A stretch of 64,000 nt of DNA, taken from NCBI GenBank assembly GCA_050250575.1, contig JBFWOJ010000018.1, positions 1-64,000 of the forward strand, written 5' to 3'. The stretch's first letter is position 1; every line of letters begins with the position of its first letter. The position numbers and the translations under genes are program-made. The stretch comes from SHVO01 sp050250575. GTDB lineage: Bacteria; Pseudomonadota; Alphaproteobacteria; Rhodospirillales; Rhodospirillaceae. The notes beneath the pieces are model-generated. The model did not search any database. It was not told the DNA's origin and saw only the letters and a list, made by a program, of their open reading frames with translations. Shown here one piece after another: positions 9,057-17,393 of this stretch.

Positions 9057-9750
9057 GTTCCCTAGGCCGAGGGGCAGGTGCGATGGGTGCGTGCCCGACC
9101 AGGCGGTCGGCCTCGGCGCTGACGCGGTTTAGCTCGGCTTCCAGCTGCGCGCGTGCCGTTTCGCCGCCCGTGCCGACGGAGATCGGCGGTCCCCACACCA
9201 TCGCGCCTTCGCCGAAGGGAAGGGCGATGATCAATTTGTCCCAGGTGTTCATCACCACCCGCCGGCTGACAGAAACCGCAGCGGGCAGGATCGGCGCACC
9301 GGAAAGGCGGGCGAGCGCGATCGCGCCGTCGGAGGCGTGCATGCGGGGCCCGCGCGGGCCGTCGGGCGTGATGCCCACGGACACGCCGCTCTTGATCAGG
9401 CGTACCAGCGCGCGCAGGGCTTCGCTGCCGCCCCGCGTCGACGAGCCGGCCACCGTCTGGATGCCAAAATGCTTCACCGTGCGTGCAATCAATTGCCCGT
9501 CGGGATGGGAGGAAATGAGCATGTGAAACGGCTGCCGCGACGGCCAGCAATAGGGCATCATCGCCAGCCGATTGTGCCAGAAGGCGACGATCACCGGCCG
9601 ATCGCCGGCCCAGGCCGCCCGCGCGGCGTCGTCGCCCACGGCATGCCAGCGTGTCGTCCGCCGCACCAGCTCGATGTGCGCCGCCAGGGTTGCTCCGACC
9701 ATGCGTTGCACGGCGGGTTTGCGGCCGACGCGTTTGAGAAGTTTGCCCAA
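9037..9750 (-). CDS. DUF374-type lysophospholipid/lipid A acyltransferase family protein
   Basis: A 237-residue protein with the DUF374 pattern: FWHNRLAMMPYCW holds an acyltransferase-like His, SSHPDGQLIA and STRGGSEALRALV follow, and TPDGPRGPRM is the phosphate-binding block. These proteins lie next to lpxK and waaA in many alphaproteobacteria and are thought to act on membrane or lipid A precursors. No signal peptide is evident, but the N-terminus is basic and could sit at the membrane. It overlaps lpxK by 20 bp. The exact acyl acceptor is not known from the sequence. Confidence 0.85.
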   Translation of the reverse strand: MGKLLKRVGRKPAVQRMVGATLAAHIELVRRTTRWHAVGDDAARAAWAGDRPVIVAFWHNRLAMMPYCWPSRQPFHMLISSHPDGQLIARTVKHFGIQTVAGSSTRGGSEALRALVRLIKSGVSVGITPDGPRGPRMHASDGAIALARLSGAPILPAAVSVSRRVVMNTWDKLIIALPFGEGAMVWGPPISVGTGGETARAQLEAELNRVSAEADRLVGHAPIAPAPRPRELADARA

Positions 9751-9818
9751 AAGAAACCCGTAAGAGTGTACTCTAGGACAATATTAGGCGTTGTGTCGTC
9801 CTGCCACCCGAGAAACAT

Positions 9819-10160
9819 ATGGGCTTTGCGCGAATTTTGGGTCTGATCGTGATGGCGCTGGGCGTGGTGATCGCCGCCCTGACGTTGTTGCGCACCGGCC
9901 CCGTCGATGTCTCGGCGCCGGAGGCGGAAGTTGCACCCGGTCCGGTGCCTCCAGTTCCGGTCGCCGCGCCGCGGCGCGCGCGCGAGGCCGAAGTGATGTC
10001 GCCTGCCGATATGTCGAGCCCTGCCGTGCTCACCGCCCGGGAGGCGGAAGAGGCCCAGCGGCGGTTCGAGAAAGAGGCGGATGAATCGCACATGATGGTG
10101 CCCGACATGGACCCGGCGGAGATGATGCCGCCGGACGTCGCGCCGCCGATGAAACAGTAA
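9819..10160 (+). CDS. Small single-pass membrane protein, Pro/Met-rich tail
   Basis: A 113-residue protein with one N-terminal membrane segment (ILGLIVMALGVVIAALTLL) and a low-complexity tail rich in Pro, Ala, Glu and Met (PDMDPAEMMPPDVAPPM). It is divergent from the DUF374 gene with a 68-bp gap and converges on a glycosyltransferase gene four bases away. I recognise no family. The membrane helix and open frame between two real genes make a true gene likely, but the tail composition means coding potential could be overestimated. Confidence 0.6.
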   Translation: MGFARILGLIVMALGVVIAALTLLRTGPVDVSAPEAEVAPGPVPPVPVAAPRRAREAEVMSPADMSSPAVLTAREAEEAQRRFEKEADESHMMVPDMDPAEMMPPDVAPPMKQ

Positions 10161-10164
10161 CGCG

Positions 10165-11217
10165 CTACTCTGCGGGGGCGGCGGTCGCCGCGATCGTGCG
10201 TTCAGGGAAAAACGACCCCGGGGGGAATGGCCGCACGTTATCGAGAAACTGCGCGGTGCTCGCGGCCCATGAGTATTTCTCGGCGTGGCCGCGGCAGGCT
10301 TCGGACGAAACCTTCAGCGCTTCGCGCACGGCCAGGGCGAGGTCTTGATGCAGGCAGCCGACCGGCGCGTCGCCGATCACGTCGAGCGGACCGGCGACCG
10401 GATAGGCGGCCACCGGTACGCCGCACGCCAAGGCTTCCAACAGCACCAGGCCGAAAGTGTCGGTCAGGCTTGGGAACACAAAAACGTCGGCGGCGGCGTA
10501 GTAGCGGGCGAGCTCCTCGCCTTCCTTCATGCCGACGAAGTGCACGTCAGGATATTTTTTCGAAAGTTCCGCCATCTGCGGGCCGTCGCCCACCACGACC
10601 TTGCTCTTGGGTTCGGCCAGGGCGAGAAACGCTTCGATGTTCTTCTCCACCGCGACACGGCCGCAGTAGAGCGCGATCGGACGGGGCAGGTTGAGGAAAC
10701 TCTTGTCGCGGGGGCGAAAGAGCTGCGTATCCACGCCGCGGCTCCAGCGTTTGATGTTCGAGAAACCGTTGCGCGTGAGTTCGTTCTCGACGGTTTGCGT
10801 GGCCACCATCACCGCCTGAGACGGGCCATGGAACCAGCGCATGCCTTTGTAGGTCCATTTCGCCGGGATCGGCGTGCGAGCCTCCACATACTCCGGAAAC
10901 TTGGTGTGGTAGGCGGTGGTGAAAGGAATCCCTCGGCGTACGCAGTACCTTCGTGCAGTAAAGCCGAGGGGGCCTTCGGTCGCGATATGCACGACACAAG
11001 GCCGGAAGCTCTCGATGGTCCGTGCCATCTTGCGGCCGGGAAACAGCGCAAGACGGATCTCCGGATAGGTCGGGCACGGCACGCTCCTGAATTGGTCGGG
11101 CGTGATCATCACCGGCTCATAGCCCCCGTGCATCAGATGCTCGCGCAGCGTCGAGAGCGTGCGGACGACCCCGTTCACCTGCGGATGCCACGCGTCGGTG
11201 ACGATAAGGATGCGCAT
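10165..11217 (-). CDS. GT4-type glycosyltransferase
   Basis: A 350-residue GT-B fold glycosyltransferase. The N-terminal half has DAWHPQVNGVVRTLSTL (typical of mannosyltransferase-like GT4 enzymes), and the C-terminal half has the family EX7E region in SLTDTFGLVLLEALACGVP. The likely role is transfer of a sugar from a nucleotide donor to a lipid or glycolipid acceptor. It lies six bases downstream of the metallophosphoesterase gene and is probably cotranscribed with it; this pair is common in alphaproteobacteria and suggests a joint role in membrane glycolipid metabolism. The acceptor is unknown. Confidence 0.88.
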   Translation of the reverse strand: MRILIVTDAWHPQVNGVVRTLSTLREHLMHGGYEPVMITPDQFRSVPCPTYPEIRLALFPGRKMARTIESFRPCVVHIATEGPLGFTARRYCVRRGIPFTTAYHTKFPEYVEARTPIPAKWTYKGMRWFHGPSQAVMVATQTVENELTRNGFSNIKRWSRGVDTQLFRPRDKSFLNLPRPIALYCGRVAVEKNIEAFLALAEPKSKVVVGDGPQMAELSKKYPDVHFVGMKEGEELARYYAAADVFVFPSLTDTFGLVLLEALACGVPVAAYPVAGPLDVIGDAPVGCLHQDLALAVREALKVSSEACRGHAEKYSWAASTAQFLDNVRPFPPGSFFPERTIAATAAPAE

Positions 11218-11223
11218 ATGTGG

Positions 11224-12081
11224 CTAGCTCGCTGTCTCTTGGATGAGAGCCGTGAGATCGGGAAGCGGGCGCGGAGGTTCGCTGTGGCCCTCTTCCTCGA
11301 CCGCGGACTCGGTCAGCGGTGCGCCGCGCATCTCGGCCCAATCGATGATCTCCCAGCGCCCATCGTAGTGCTCGGCAAGCGCAGTGCAGCTCTCGACCCA
11401 ATCGCCGTCGTTGAGGTAGGCAATGCCTTCGATAGAGCGGATCTCGGCGTGATGGATGTGCCCGCACACGACGCCGTCGGCGCCGCGGTCATGGGCCATG
11501 CGCGCCATCGTCTCCTCGAAATTGGAGATGAACTGGACCGCGTTCTTGACCTTGTGCTTGAGGTATTTGGACAAGGACCAATACGGCAGGCCCATCATGC
11601 GGCGCAGCGCGTTGTACCAGTTGTTCAGCGTCAGCGCGGCAACATAGGCGTGATCGCCCAGGATCGCCAGCCACTTTGCGTATTTCATCACGCCGTCGCA
11701 TTCGTCGCCGTGCATGACGAGGAAGCGCTGGCCGCTGGCGGTGACATGGATGTCGTCGCGCAGCACCTTGATCTGGCCGAATTCGTGATCGAGGAAGTCG
11801 CGGCCAAAAGAGTCGTGATTGCCGGGAATGAAGATGACCTCAGTGCCTTTGCGCGCCTTACGGAGCACCTTTTGCACCACGTCGTTGTGAGCTTGCGGCC
11901 AGAACCAGTTCTTCTTCAGGCGCCAGCCGTCGATGATGTCGCCGACGAGATAGAGCTTTTCCGATTCTGTTTGCTTGAGGAAATCGAGGAGAAAATCGGC
12001 TTTGCAGCCGCGCGTGCCCAAATGAATGTCGGAGATGAAAAGTGTACGGTACCGAAGCGGGCCAGCGATATCGCGCAACAC
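11224..12081 (-). CDS. LpxH-like metallophosphoesterase
   Basis: A 285-residue calcineurin-like phosphoesterase with the complete metal motif set in order: SDIHLGTRG (Asp and His), GDIIDGW, GNHD, HGDECD and GHIHHAEI. The spacing matches UDP-2,3-diacylglucosamine hydrolases, but many alphaproteobacteria use LpxI for that step, so this may act on another nucleotide-lipid or lipid phosphate. The frame starts at a GTG whose complement ends at 12081, with AGGAG just upstream; there is no in-frame ATG nearby. It is the first gene of a pair with the glycosyltransferase and is divergent from the lipid kinase gene. Confidence 0.85.
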   Translation of the reverse strand: MLRDIAGPLRYRTLFISDIHLGTRGCKADFLLDFLKQTESEKLYLVGDIIDGWRLKKNWFWPQAHNDVVQKVLRKARKGTEVIFIPGNHDSFGRDFLDHEFGQIKVLRDDIHVTASGQRFLVMHGDECDGVMKYAKWLAILGDHAYVAALTLNNWYNALRRMMGLPYWSLSKYLKHKVKNAVQFISNFEETMARMAHDRGADGVVCGHIHHAEIRSIEGIAYLNDGDWVESCTALAEHYDGRWEIIDWAEMRGAPLTESAVEEEGHSEPPRPLPDLTALIQETAS

Positions 12082-12224
12082 ATTCTCCTAAAACGTTACA
12101 TGCGCGCTCTCCATCTATGTGAGGCCCCCTCGGCTGCCTAGGGGGCGAGCCCCTGTCTTCATGATCTCTTCACGGCGATGAAACAGAAGTGTCACTTCTT
12201 GGTGGAGTCTTGATACTGTAAGGC

Positions 12225-13148
12225 GTGGAACCCATGAAAAATGCCGGCTCTGCGGGGGATTCCGCCAAATCGCCCCGTCACATATTTGCAATATTCAATC
12301 CGGCCGCAGGCCGGAATCGGCGTCAGAAGTTCGACGCCGTGGTGAACCTCCTGCAAAAGGCAGGCTGCGCCGTGACCGTGCGCGCGACCGAGGCGCCCGG
12401 TCACGCCGAAACACTCGTGCGCAATCTTGCCCCCGGGGACTACGATCTCGTCGCCGCGGCCGGTGGCGACGGCACCATCAATGAAGTCGTCAATGGCCTT
12501 TCGGGAAAAGGCATCGGTCTTGGCATTATTCCGCTCGGCACGGCCAACGTCGTCGCCGACGAGATCGGCCTCAGGAAAGACATTCCCCTCGTCGCCCGCA
12601 CGCTCGCGGAAGGGGACATGCGTTCAATCCGGGTCGGCGTCGCGAACGGCCGCAGGTTCGTGATGATGGCGGGCGTGGGCTTCGACGCCAATGTGGTCAG
12701 CCGTGTTTCGCTCAACCTCAAAAAGTTGTTGGGACCGCTCGCCTATGTTTGGACCGCGGGCATGCAAGGTTTCCGCGATCCGTTCGCACGTTGCGCCGTC
12801 ATGATCGACGGCGCGCCTTACGCGACCATTTCGGTCGTCGCGTGCAATGGACGGCGCTACGGCGGCCCGTTCGTCGCCGCACCCAAAGCCGATCTTGCCG
12901 ACGACAGCTTCGAGATCATTCTCATGAAGGGTCGCGGGCCGCTGAGCGTTACGCGTTACGGCGCTTCGCTCGTCTTCGGCAAAGTTGCGATGTGGCCGGA
13001 TGTGGAGGTGATTACGGGGCGGGAGATCGTGATCGACGGCGCTGCCGGTCAGGCCGTACAGGCGGACGGCGACATCATCGCCGCGTTGCCGGTGAGAATC
13101 TCCCTCGATCCTGAGCCTGTGAAACTCGCGTTTCCGGTGGTTGTCTAA
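12225..13148 (+). CDS. Diacylglycerol kinase-family lipid kinase
   Basis: A 307-residue DAGK/YegS-family kinase. The nucleotide-binding motif GGDGTINEVVNGL lies at about residues 80-92 and PLGTANVVADE just after, both family hallmarks. It likely phosphorylates a diacylglycerol-like or sphingoid lipid with ATP. The start is GTG 12225 or ATG 12234 (MKNAGSAG); both are weakly supported by ribosome binding sites. It is divergent from the metallophosphoesterase gene and its TAA overlaps the stop of the convergent pmbA gene (CTAA at 13145-13148). With its neighbours it forms a small membrane-lipid neighbourhood. Confidence 0.88.
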   Translation: MEPMKNAGSAGDSAKSPRHIFAIFNPAAGRNRRQKFDAVVNLLQKAGCAVTVRATEAPGHAETLVRNLAPGDYDLVAAAGGDGTINEVVNGLSGKGIGLGIIPLGTANVVADEIGLRKDIPLVARTLAEGDMRSIRVGVANGRRFVMMAGVGFDANVVSRVSLNLKKLLGPLAYVWTAGMQGFRDPFARCAVMIDGAPYATISVVACNGRRYGGPFVAAPKADLADDSFEIILMKGRGPLSVTRYGASLVFGKVAMWPDVEVITGREIVIDGAAGQAVQADGDIIAALPVRISLDPEPVKLAFPVVV

Positions 13149-14488
13149 GTTCCCGCGACCGTCATCCCATCGATCCGCACCGTCGGCGCGTCGATGCCGA
13201 ATTGCAGCTCGAGATCGTCTGCGGGCGTCAGCTGCTTGAACATGTCCTTCATGTTGCCGGCGACGGTAACTTCGCTGACGGGAAAGGCGCGTTCGCCGTT
13301 TTCGATCCAGAAGCCGACGGCGCCGCGGCTGTAGTCACCGGTGACCATATTGACGCCCTGGCCGACGAGGTCGGTGACATAAAATCCTTGTTTGATGTCG
13401 CTCATGAGGCCCTGCGGCGTGTGTCTGCCGGCGGCGAGGTAGACATTGGTCGCCGACGGACTGGGCGGACCGCCGGTACCGCGCGCCGCATGCCCGGTCG
13501 GCGCCAGCTTCAATTGCCGTGCCGAGCGCAGGTCGAGGATCCAGGAGGTGAGCACGCCGGCGTCGATCAGGTTGCGGCGCGCGTTGGCGATCCCCTCGGC
13601 ATCGCACGGCTTCGAGCGGAGGCCGCGATGCCGGTGAGGATCTTCGACGATGGTAATGTGCTTGCTGAACACCTCCGTGTTCATCGCGTTCTTCAAGAAC
13701 GTGGTTCCGCGGGCAACGGAGGCGCCGTTGATCGCCGACAGGAAGGAGCTGATAAGCCCACGGGCCACGCGCGGATCGAAGATGATCGGGACTTTCTGGC
13801 TCGGCATCTTACGGGCGCCGAGCTTCTTGACGGCGCGCTCTCCTGCCGTTTTGCCGATCTCCTCGGGCGTGCGCAGATCGGCGAAGTACACGGCGGAGCT
13901 GTAATCGTAATCGGTCTCCATGCCTTCGTCGGCGGTTCCGGCAAGAACCGAGACGCTCAGCGACGAGCCTGACGAAGCATAGCTGCGCTGAAACCCGTTC
14001 GAAGCGACGATGGCGACGCTGGAGCGGCCCCACGAGCCGGAGGCGCCATCGGAGTTGGTGACGCCATTGACCGCGCGCGCGGCTTCCTCGCAGGCCTTGG
14101 CACGTTCGATCAAAGTTTCCGCACTCACCTCGCTCGGATCGCAGATATCGAGCTGCGGCAGGGCGGTCGCCAACTGCTCGCGCGTCGCAAGACCGACGAA
14201 CTCGTCTTCGGGCACGGTTCGCGCCATGGCCACGGCCCGCTCCACCAGCTCCTTGAGCGCGTCCCTGGACCGGTCCGCGCTTGAGACGATCGCTTGGCGC
14301 TTGCCGACGAGAACGCGCAAGCCGACATCGCCGCCTTCGGAGCGTTCGAGCTGTTCCAGCTTGCCGAGCCGATACGTGATAGAGACCGAGGTACCGTCGG
14401 CGACGATGGCATCGGCTTCGTCCGCACCGGCCCTACGGGCGTCCGCGATGAGGTCAGAGAGAAGATTGAGAAGCGGATCGGTTGCCAT
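13145..14488 (-). CDS. pmbA: TldD/PmbA family metalloprotease, PmbA (TldE) type
   Basis: A 447-residue PmbA homologue when started at the ATG whose complement ends at 14488 (MATDPLLNLLSDLIADAR); an upstream extension to 14605 is open but unlike the family. Typical segments are YRLGKLEQLERSEGGDVGLR near residue 45 and SGGSS-like loops in the middle, with a C-terminal MVTGDYSRGAVGFWIENGE. PmbA and TldD together form the protease that processes microcin B17 and degrades CcdA in E. coli; the TldD subunit carries the metal motif and is not in this window. The stop codon overlaps that of the lipid kinase gene on the other strand. Confidence 0.9.
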   Translation of the reverse strand: MATDPLLNLLSDLIADARRAGADEADAIVADGTSVSITYRLGKLEQLERSEGGDVGLRVLVGKRQAIVSSADRSRDALKELVERAVAMARTVPEDEFVGLATREQLATALPQLDICDPSEVSAETLIERAKACEEAARAVNGVTNSDGASGSWGRSSVAIVASNGFQRSYASSGSSLSVSVLAGTADEGMETDYDYSSAVYFADLRTPEEIGKTAGERAVKKLGARKMPSQKVPIIFDPRVARGLISSFLSAINGASVARGTTFLKNAMNTEVFSKHITIVEDPHRHRGLRSKPCDAEGIANARRNLIDAGVLTSWILDLRSARQLKLAPTGHAARGTGGPPSPSATNVYLAAGRHTPQGLMSDIKQGFYVTDLVGQGVNMVTGDYSRGAVGFWIENGERAFPVSEVTVAGNMKDMFKQLTPADDLELQFGIDAPTVRIDGMTVAGT

Positions 14489-14797
14489 TTCTACGAGGTC
14501 CGGAAGGGAAAAAGCCGCGGCGGGAGACCACTTGTACTGTGCGCCGCGCGGGGCCGGAAGATTTTTCGTCAGGCCGTGCAATCGTGCAACACACCGGCGC
14601 AACACATTGGCGCGTCATGATTTAGGCGCGCGGTGCGCCGTGGCCTTCACGCCGCAAAAGTTGAACGCCGCTGCCGCCCTTGCGACTGGGCACGGAACGA
14701 GTTTTGTGGACCGGGGTTAGTCACCTCGTCCGCGGCATGGCGCCGGCAACAAGGGCCTGACGCGGATACACAGGGACAACGTTCGGAGGAACTCTTC
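14489..14797. other. Intergenic region with divergent promoters for pmbA and the OMP gene
   Basis: About 310 bases lie between the pmbA start and the start of the outer membrane protein gene. Short frames here are GC-driven and none has a ribosome binding site with family-like sequence. GGAGGA just before 14798 is the binding site for the OMP gene. I see no RNA gene or repeat in this stretch. Confidence 0.5.
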
Positions 14798-15457
14798 ATG
14801 TATCGACGCTTCTTTGCTGTGGCCGCTGCGGCCGCCGCCTTCATGTTCGCGGGCGCTGCCTCGGCCCAACAAACATCCGTCGGCGTATCGGCCGGCACAA
14901 CCGGTCTTGGTCTGGATCTTGGTTACGACCTCAATGATGCGTTCGGTATGCGGGCCAACGGCAACTGGTTCAGTCTGTCGAAGGACGTGGAGTCGGACGG
15001 CGTCAATTACGACGGCAAGCTGAAGCTCAAGTCGCTTGGCCTCCTGGCCGACTTCTATCCGTTCGAAAGCGGTTTCCGCGTCACCGGCGGTGCCTACTAC
15101 AACGACAATCACGTCCGGTTGAACGCGACGCCCACGGGCAACGTCAACATCGGTGGAACCAGTTACACCCCGGCGCAGATCGGCTCGCTCAACGGCGACG
15201 CCGACTTCAACGAGTTCACGCCGTACGCGGGCATTGGTTACACCACGAACCGCGGTGAACCCGGACTCTCCTTCGTCGCCGACGCCGGCATCATGTTCCA
15301 AGGCCGTCCCGAAATCACGCTGGTCGGCACCGGACCGATCGCCTCCAGCCCGACTTTCCAGGCCGATCTCGCGCGCGAACGCGATCAGATTCGTGATGAT
15401 CTCAAGTGGACGAGGTTCTACCCCGCGGTGCGCGTGGGCCTCGCCTACCGGTTCTAG
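14798..15457 (+). CDS. OmpW-like beta-barrel outer membrane protein
   Basis: A 219-residue precursor, starting at ATG 14798 after GGAGGA. The signal peptide is MYRRFFAVAAAAAAFMFAGA with cleavage after ASA. The mature protein has alternating amphipathic beta strands and ends in VRVGLAYRF, with the terminal phenylalanine recognised by the Bam machinery. The pattern of strands and size fit a small eight-stranded barrel of the OmpW/OmpA-barrel kind; there is no peptidoglycan-binding domain. It is a single-gene unit closed by a strong terminator at 15548. Confidence 0.82.
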   Translation: MYRRFFAVAAAAAAFMFAGAASAQQTSVGVSAGTTGLGLDLGYDLNDAFGMRANGNWFSLSKDVESDGVNYDGKLKLKSLGLLADFYPFESGFRVTGGAYYNDNHVRLNATPTGNVNIGGTSYTPAQIGSLNGDADFNEFTPYAGIGYTTNRGEPGLSFVADAGIMFQGRPEITLVGTGPIASSPTFQADLARERDQIRDDLKWTRFYPAVRVGLAYRF

Positions 15458-15547
15458 GCGCGCGGCCCCGAGAAGCCGATGCCGCTTTTCGCAGTAGGCC
15501 TTGCGCCAAATTATTGAATTACGCGCCTTGATCTCCTGGAAACTGAA

Positions 15548-15579
15548 AGGCCCCGACCTCGTGTCGGGGCCTCTTTTTT
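15548..15579 (+). terminator. Rho-independent terminator after the OMP gene
   Basis: A perfect 10-bp stem (AGGCCCCGAC at 15548-15557, GTCGGGGCCT at 15563-15572) with a five-base loop is followed by a run of T. It ends transcription of the outer membrane protein gene and lies just before the stop of the convergent AHSA1-like gene, for which it may serve weakly in reverse. Confidence 0.9.
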
Positions 15580-15581
15580 GA

Positions 15582-16025
15582 CTATTCGTTGATCTCCGGC
15601 TCCACCAGGTGCTTCAGATTTTGCAGCGATTCCTGCCAGCCGAGATAACAGGCTTCCACCGGGATGACGTCTGGGATGCCGTCCTGGGTGATGTCGATCT
15701 CCGTTCCAACCGCCACTTTTTTGAGGACGATCGTCACGCTCATCTCGCCCGGTAGATTGGTATCATCGAATTTGTCGGTGTATCGCAGTCGCTCGCCGGG
15801 AACGAGTTCGAGATATTTGCCGCCGAAAGAGTGACTGTTGCCGGTGGTGAAGTTGCGGAACGACATTTTGTAGGTCCCACCGACCTTGGGTTCGTGATGG
15901 TGAACCGTGCAGGTGAACCCGTTTGGCGGCAGCCATTTCGCAAGCGCGTCGGCTTCCTGGAACGCGCGGTAAAGCTTCTCGGGCGAGGTGGTGAAAACAC
16001 GGTGGAGACGGACGGTTCCGGGCAT
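15582..16025 (-). CDS. SRPBCC / AHSA1-like protein
   Basis: A 147-residue START-like fold protein of the AHSA1 group: the N-terminus VRLHRVFTTSPEKLYRAFQ and the KWLPPNGF block are characteristic, and the C-terminal helix has GWQESLQNLKHLVE. Members bind hydrophobic ligands or modulate other proteins; the molecular role is generally undefined. Length is normal for the family. It stands alone, convergent with the OMP gene across the terminator. Confidence 0.88.
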   Translation of the reverse strand: MPGTVRLHRVFTTSPEKLYRAFQEADALAKWLPPNGFTCTVHHHEPKVGGTYKMSFRNFTTGNSHSFGGKYLELVPGERLRYTDKFDDTNLPGEMSVTIVLKKVAVGTEIDITQDGIPDVIPVEACYLGWQESLQNLKHLVEPEINE

Positions 16026-16267
16026 GACGTTTTCCTCTTTTCAGTCGATGCTCTTTCGCGATTCCAGGCGCAGATTCCGCAAACGCAGCAGTCGGCGCCG
16101 ACGAACCATACCGCGCTTTCGATCCGTGCTTTAAGCCGGCGCGGGCGGCCGCGCGGACCGCGGTCGTGCGCGCTAATAAGGGCAAGGTTTGCGCGCTTTC
16201 AGGGTGTTGTCTATGGGCGGGACGGTGTGGTGTGCTAGGGTTCAGCCGTCCCCGAGGAGGTTCGCAA

Positions 16268-17332
16268 ATGAATCTTCGCTACGCGGTCGTCACTGTTTCG
16301 TTTCTCTTTTCGAGCGTCGCACCCTTCGGCGCCGCCGCGGCGGGCGACACCTGTCAGCCGGACGTCTTGCACAGCTTGCCGCTCGTTGCATTCCGGGATG
16401 GTCGAGCGGGTTTGCCCGTGACTTTCGGCGAGAAGCAGGGCGCTCTGGTCCTCGATACCACCGCGGTCGCGCAAGGTGGCGATGCGGCGCGCAAGTCCGT
16501 GCCCGTAACTGGCGGCCTCGAGACTATGACCGCCGTACGCTCGAACTACACCGGCATCGCCGGCACGTTGACGCAAAAGACAGTCGACGAACTTGGTCTG
16601 AGCCCCACTGAAACCGGCGCGCGGTACGGCGGCGCGGGGGGCGGACGACGGGAACTCAAAGTCCTCGTTCCGGACTTCGCCATTCAAGGGCAGAGCCCGT
16701 CATCGACGGAATTCCTCATCTCCACCGGCGACAGCCGGCTCTCGGAATATGCGGGCACCTTCGCGATCAATAATTTCCGCCAGTTCGATTTCGATTTCGA
16801 TCTCGATTTTCCCGGAAGGGGCGCGCGGCTGATTGCGCGCGGAAAGTGCGCCGGCGCACCGGCGGACTGGAGCGCGTCGCCCGTCGCGCGCGTAAGCTTC
16901 AGTCTGGACGGCAACGGGTACCTGGAGATCCCGATCACCTTGGACGGCAAGGAATTCGCGGCGCTGCTCGATACCGGCTCGCCGTCGACGACGCTCGACT
17001 TCGGGTCGGCGAGCCGAACATTCCGCATCAAGGACACGGATGCCGACCTGAAGGCCGTCACGCAAACCGCCGAGGGCCGCACGGTCTACAGCCGCCCCTT
17101 CACATCCATCGCCTTCGGCGACGTCGCGGTCGCCGGTCCCCAGATCCTCCTCGTGCCCGGGTTCAGGGGTAAAAGCGAAGGGGCGCCCACCGGCTCGCGC
17201 GTCGATCGCGATCGCCGCGGCGCTTTGCCGCCGGTGATCGTCGGCATGTCGGTGCTCAGGCAGCTTCGCCTATACTTCGCCTTCGACGAGCGCGTGATCT
17301 ATATCGCGCGGAGCGATGCTGCGGCGAAGTGA
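16268..17332 (+). CDS. Secreted retropepsin-like aspartyl protease family protein
   Basis: A 354-residue protein starting at ATG 16268 after AGGAGG, with a signal peptide over about the first 23 residues (VTVSFLFSSVAPFGAAAA). The C-terminal half has the aspartic protease motif ALLDTGSPSTTLD, a flap-like segment and VIVGMSVLRQLRLYFAF, matching bacterial retropepsin-like domains. The N-terminal half looks like a second copy whose catalytic triplet is DTT (VLDTTAVAQ) rather than DTG. One lobe may therefore be inactive, or the protein may be a single functional lobe with a decayed duplicate. It converges with ubiD. Confidence 0.78.
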   Translation: MNLRYAVVTVSFLFSSVAPFGAAAAGDTCQPDVLHSLPLVAFRDGRAGLPVTFGEKQGALVLDTTAVAQGGDAARKSVPVTGGLETMTAVRSNYTGIAGTLTQKTVDELGLSPTETGARYGGAGGGRRELKVLVPDFAIQGQSPSSTEFLISTGDSRLSEYAGTFAINNFRQFDFDFDLDFPGRGARLIARGKCAGAPADWSASPVARVSFSLDGNGYLEIPITLDGKEFAALLDTGSPSTTLDFGSASRTFRIKDTDADLKAVTQTAEGRTVYSRPFTSIAFGDVAVAGPQILLVPGFRGKSEGAPTGSRVDRDRRGALPPVIVGMSVLRQLRLYFAFDERVIYIARSDAAAK

Positions 17333-17393
17333 GCGATGTCGAGCGCGCGTACAATGGCAACCCGCTGAACGGGGCGCCGGGTCGGCATTGGCG

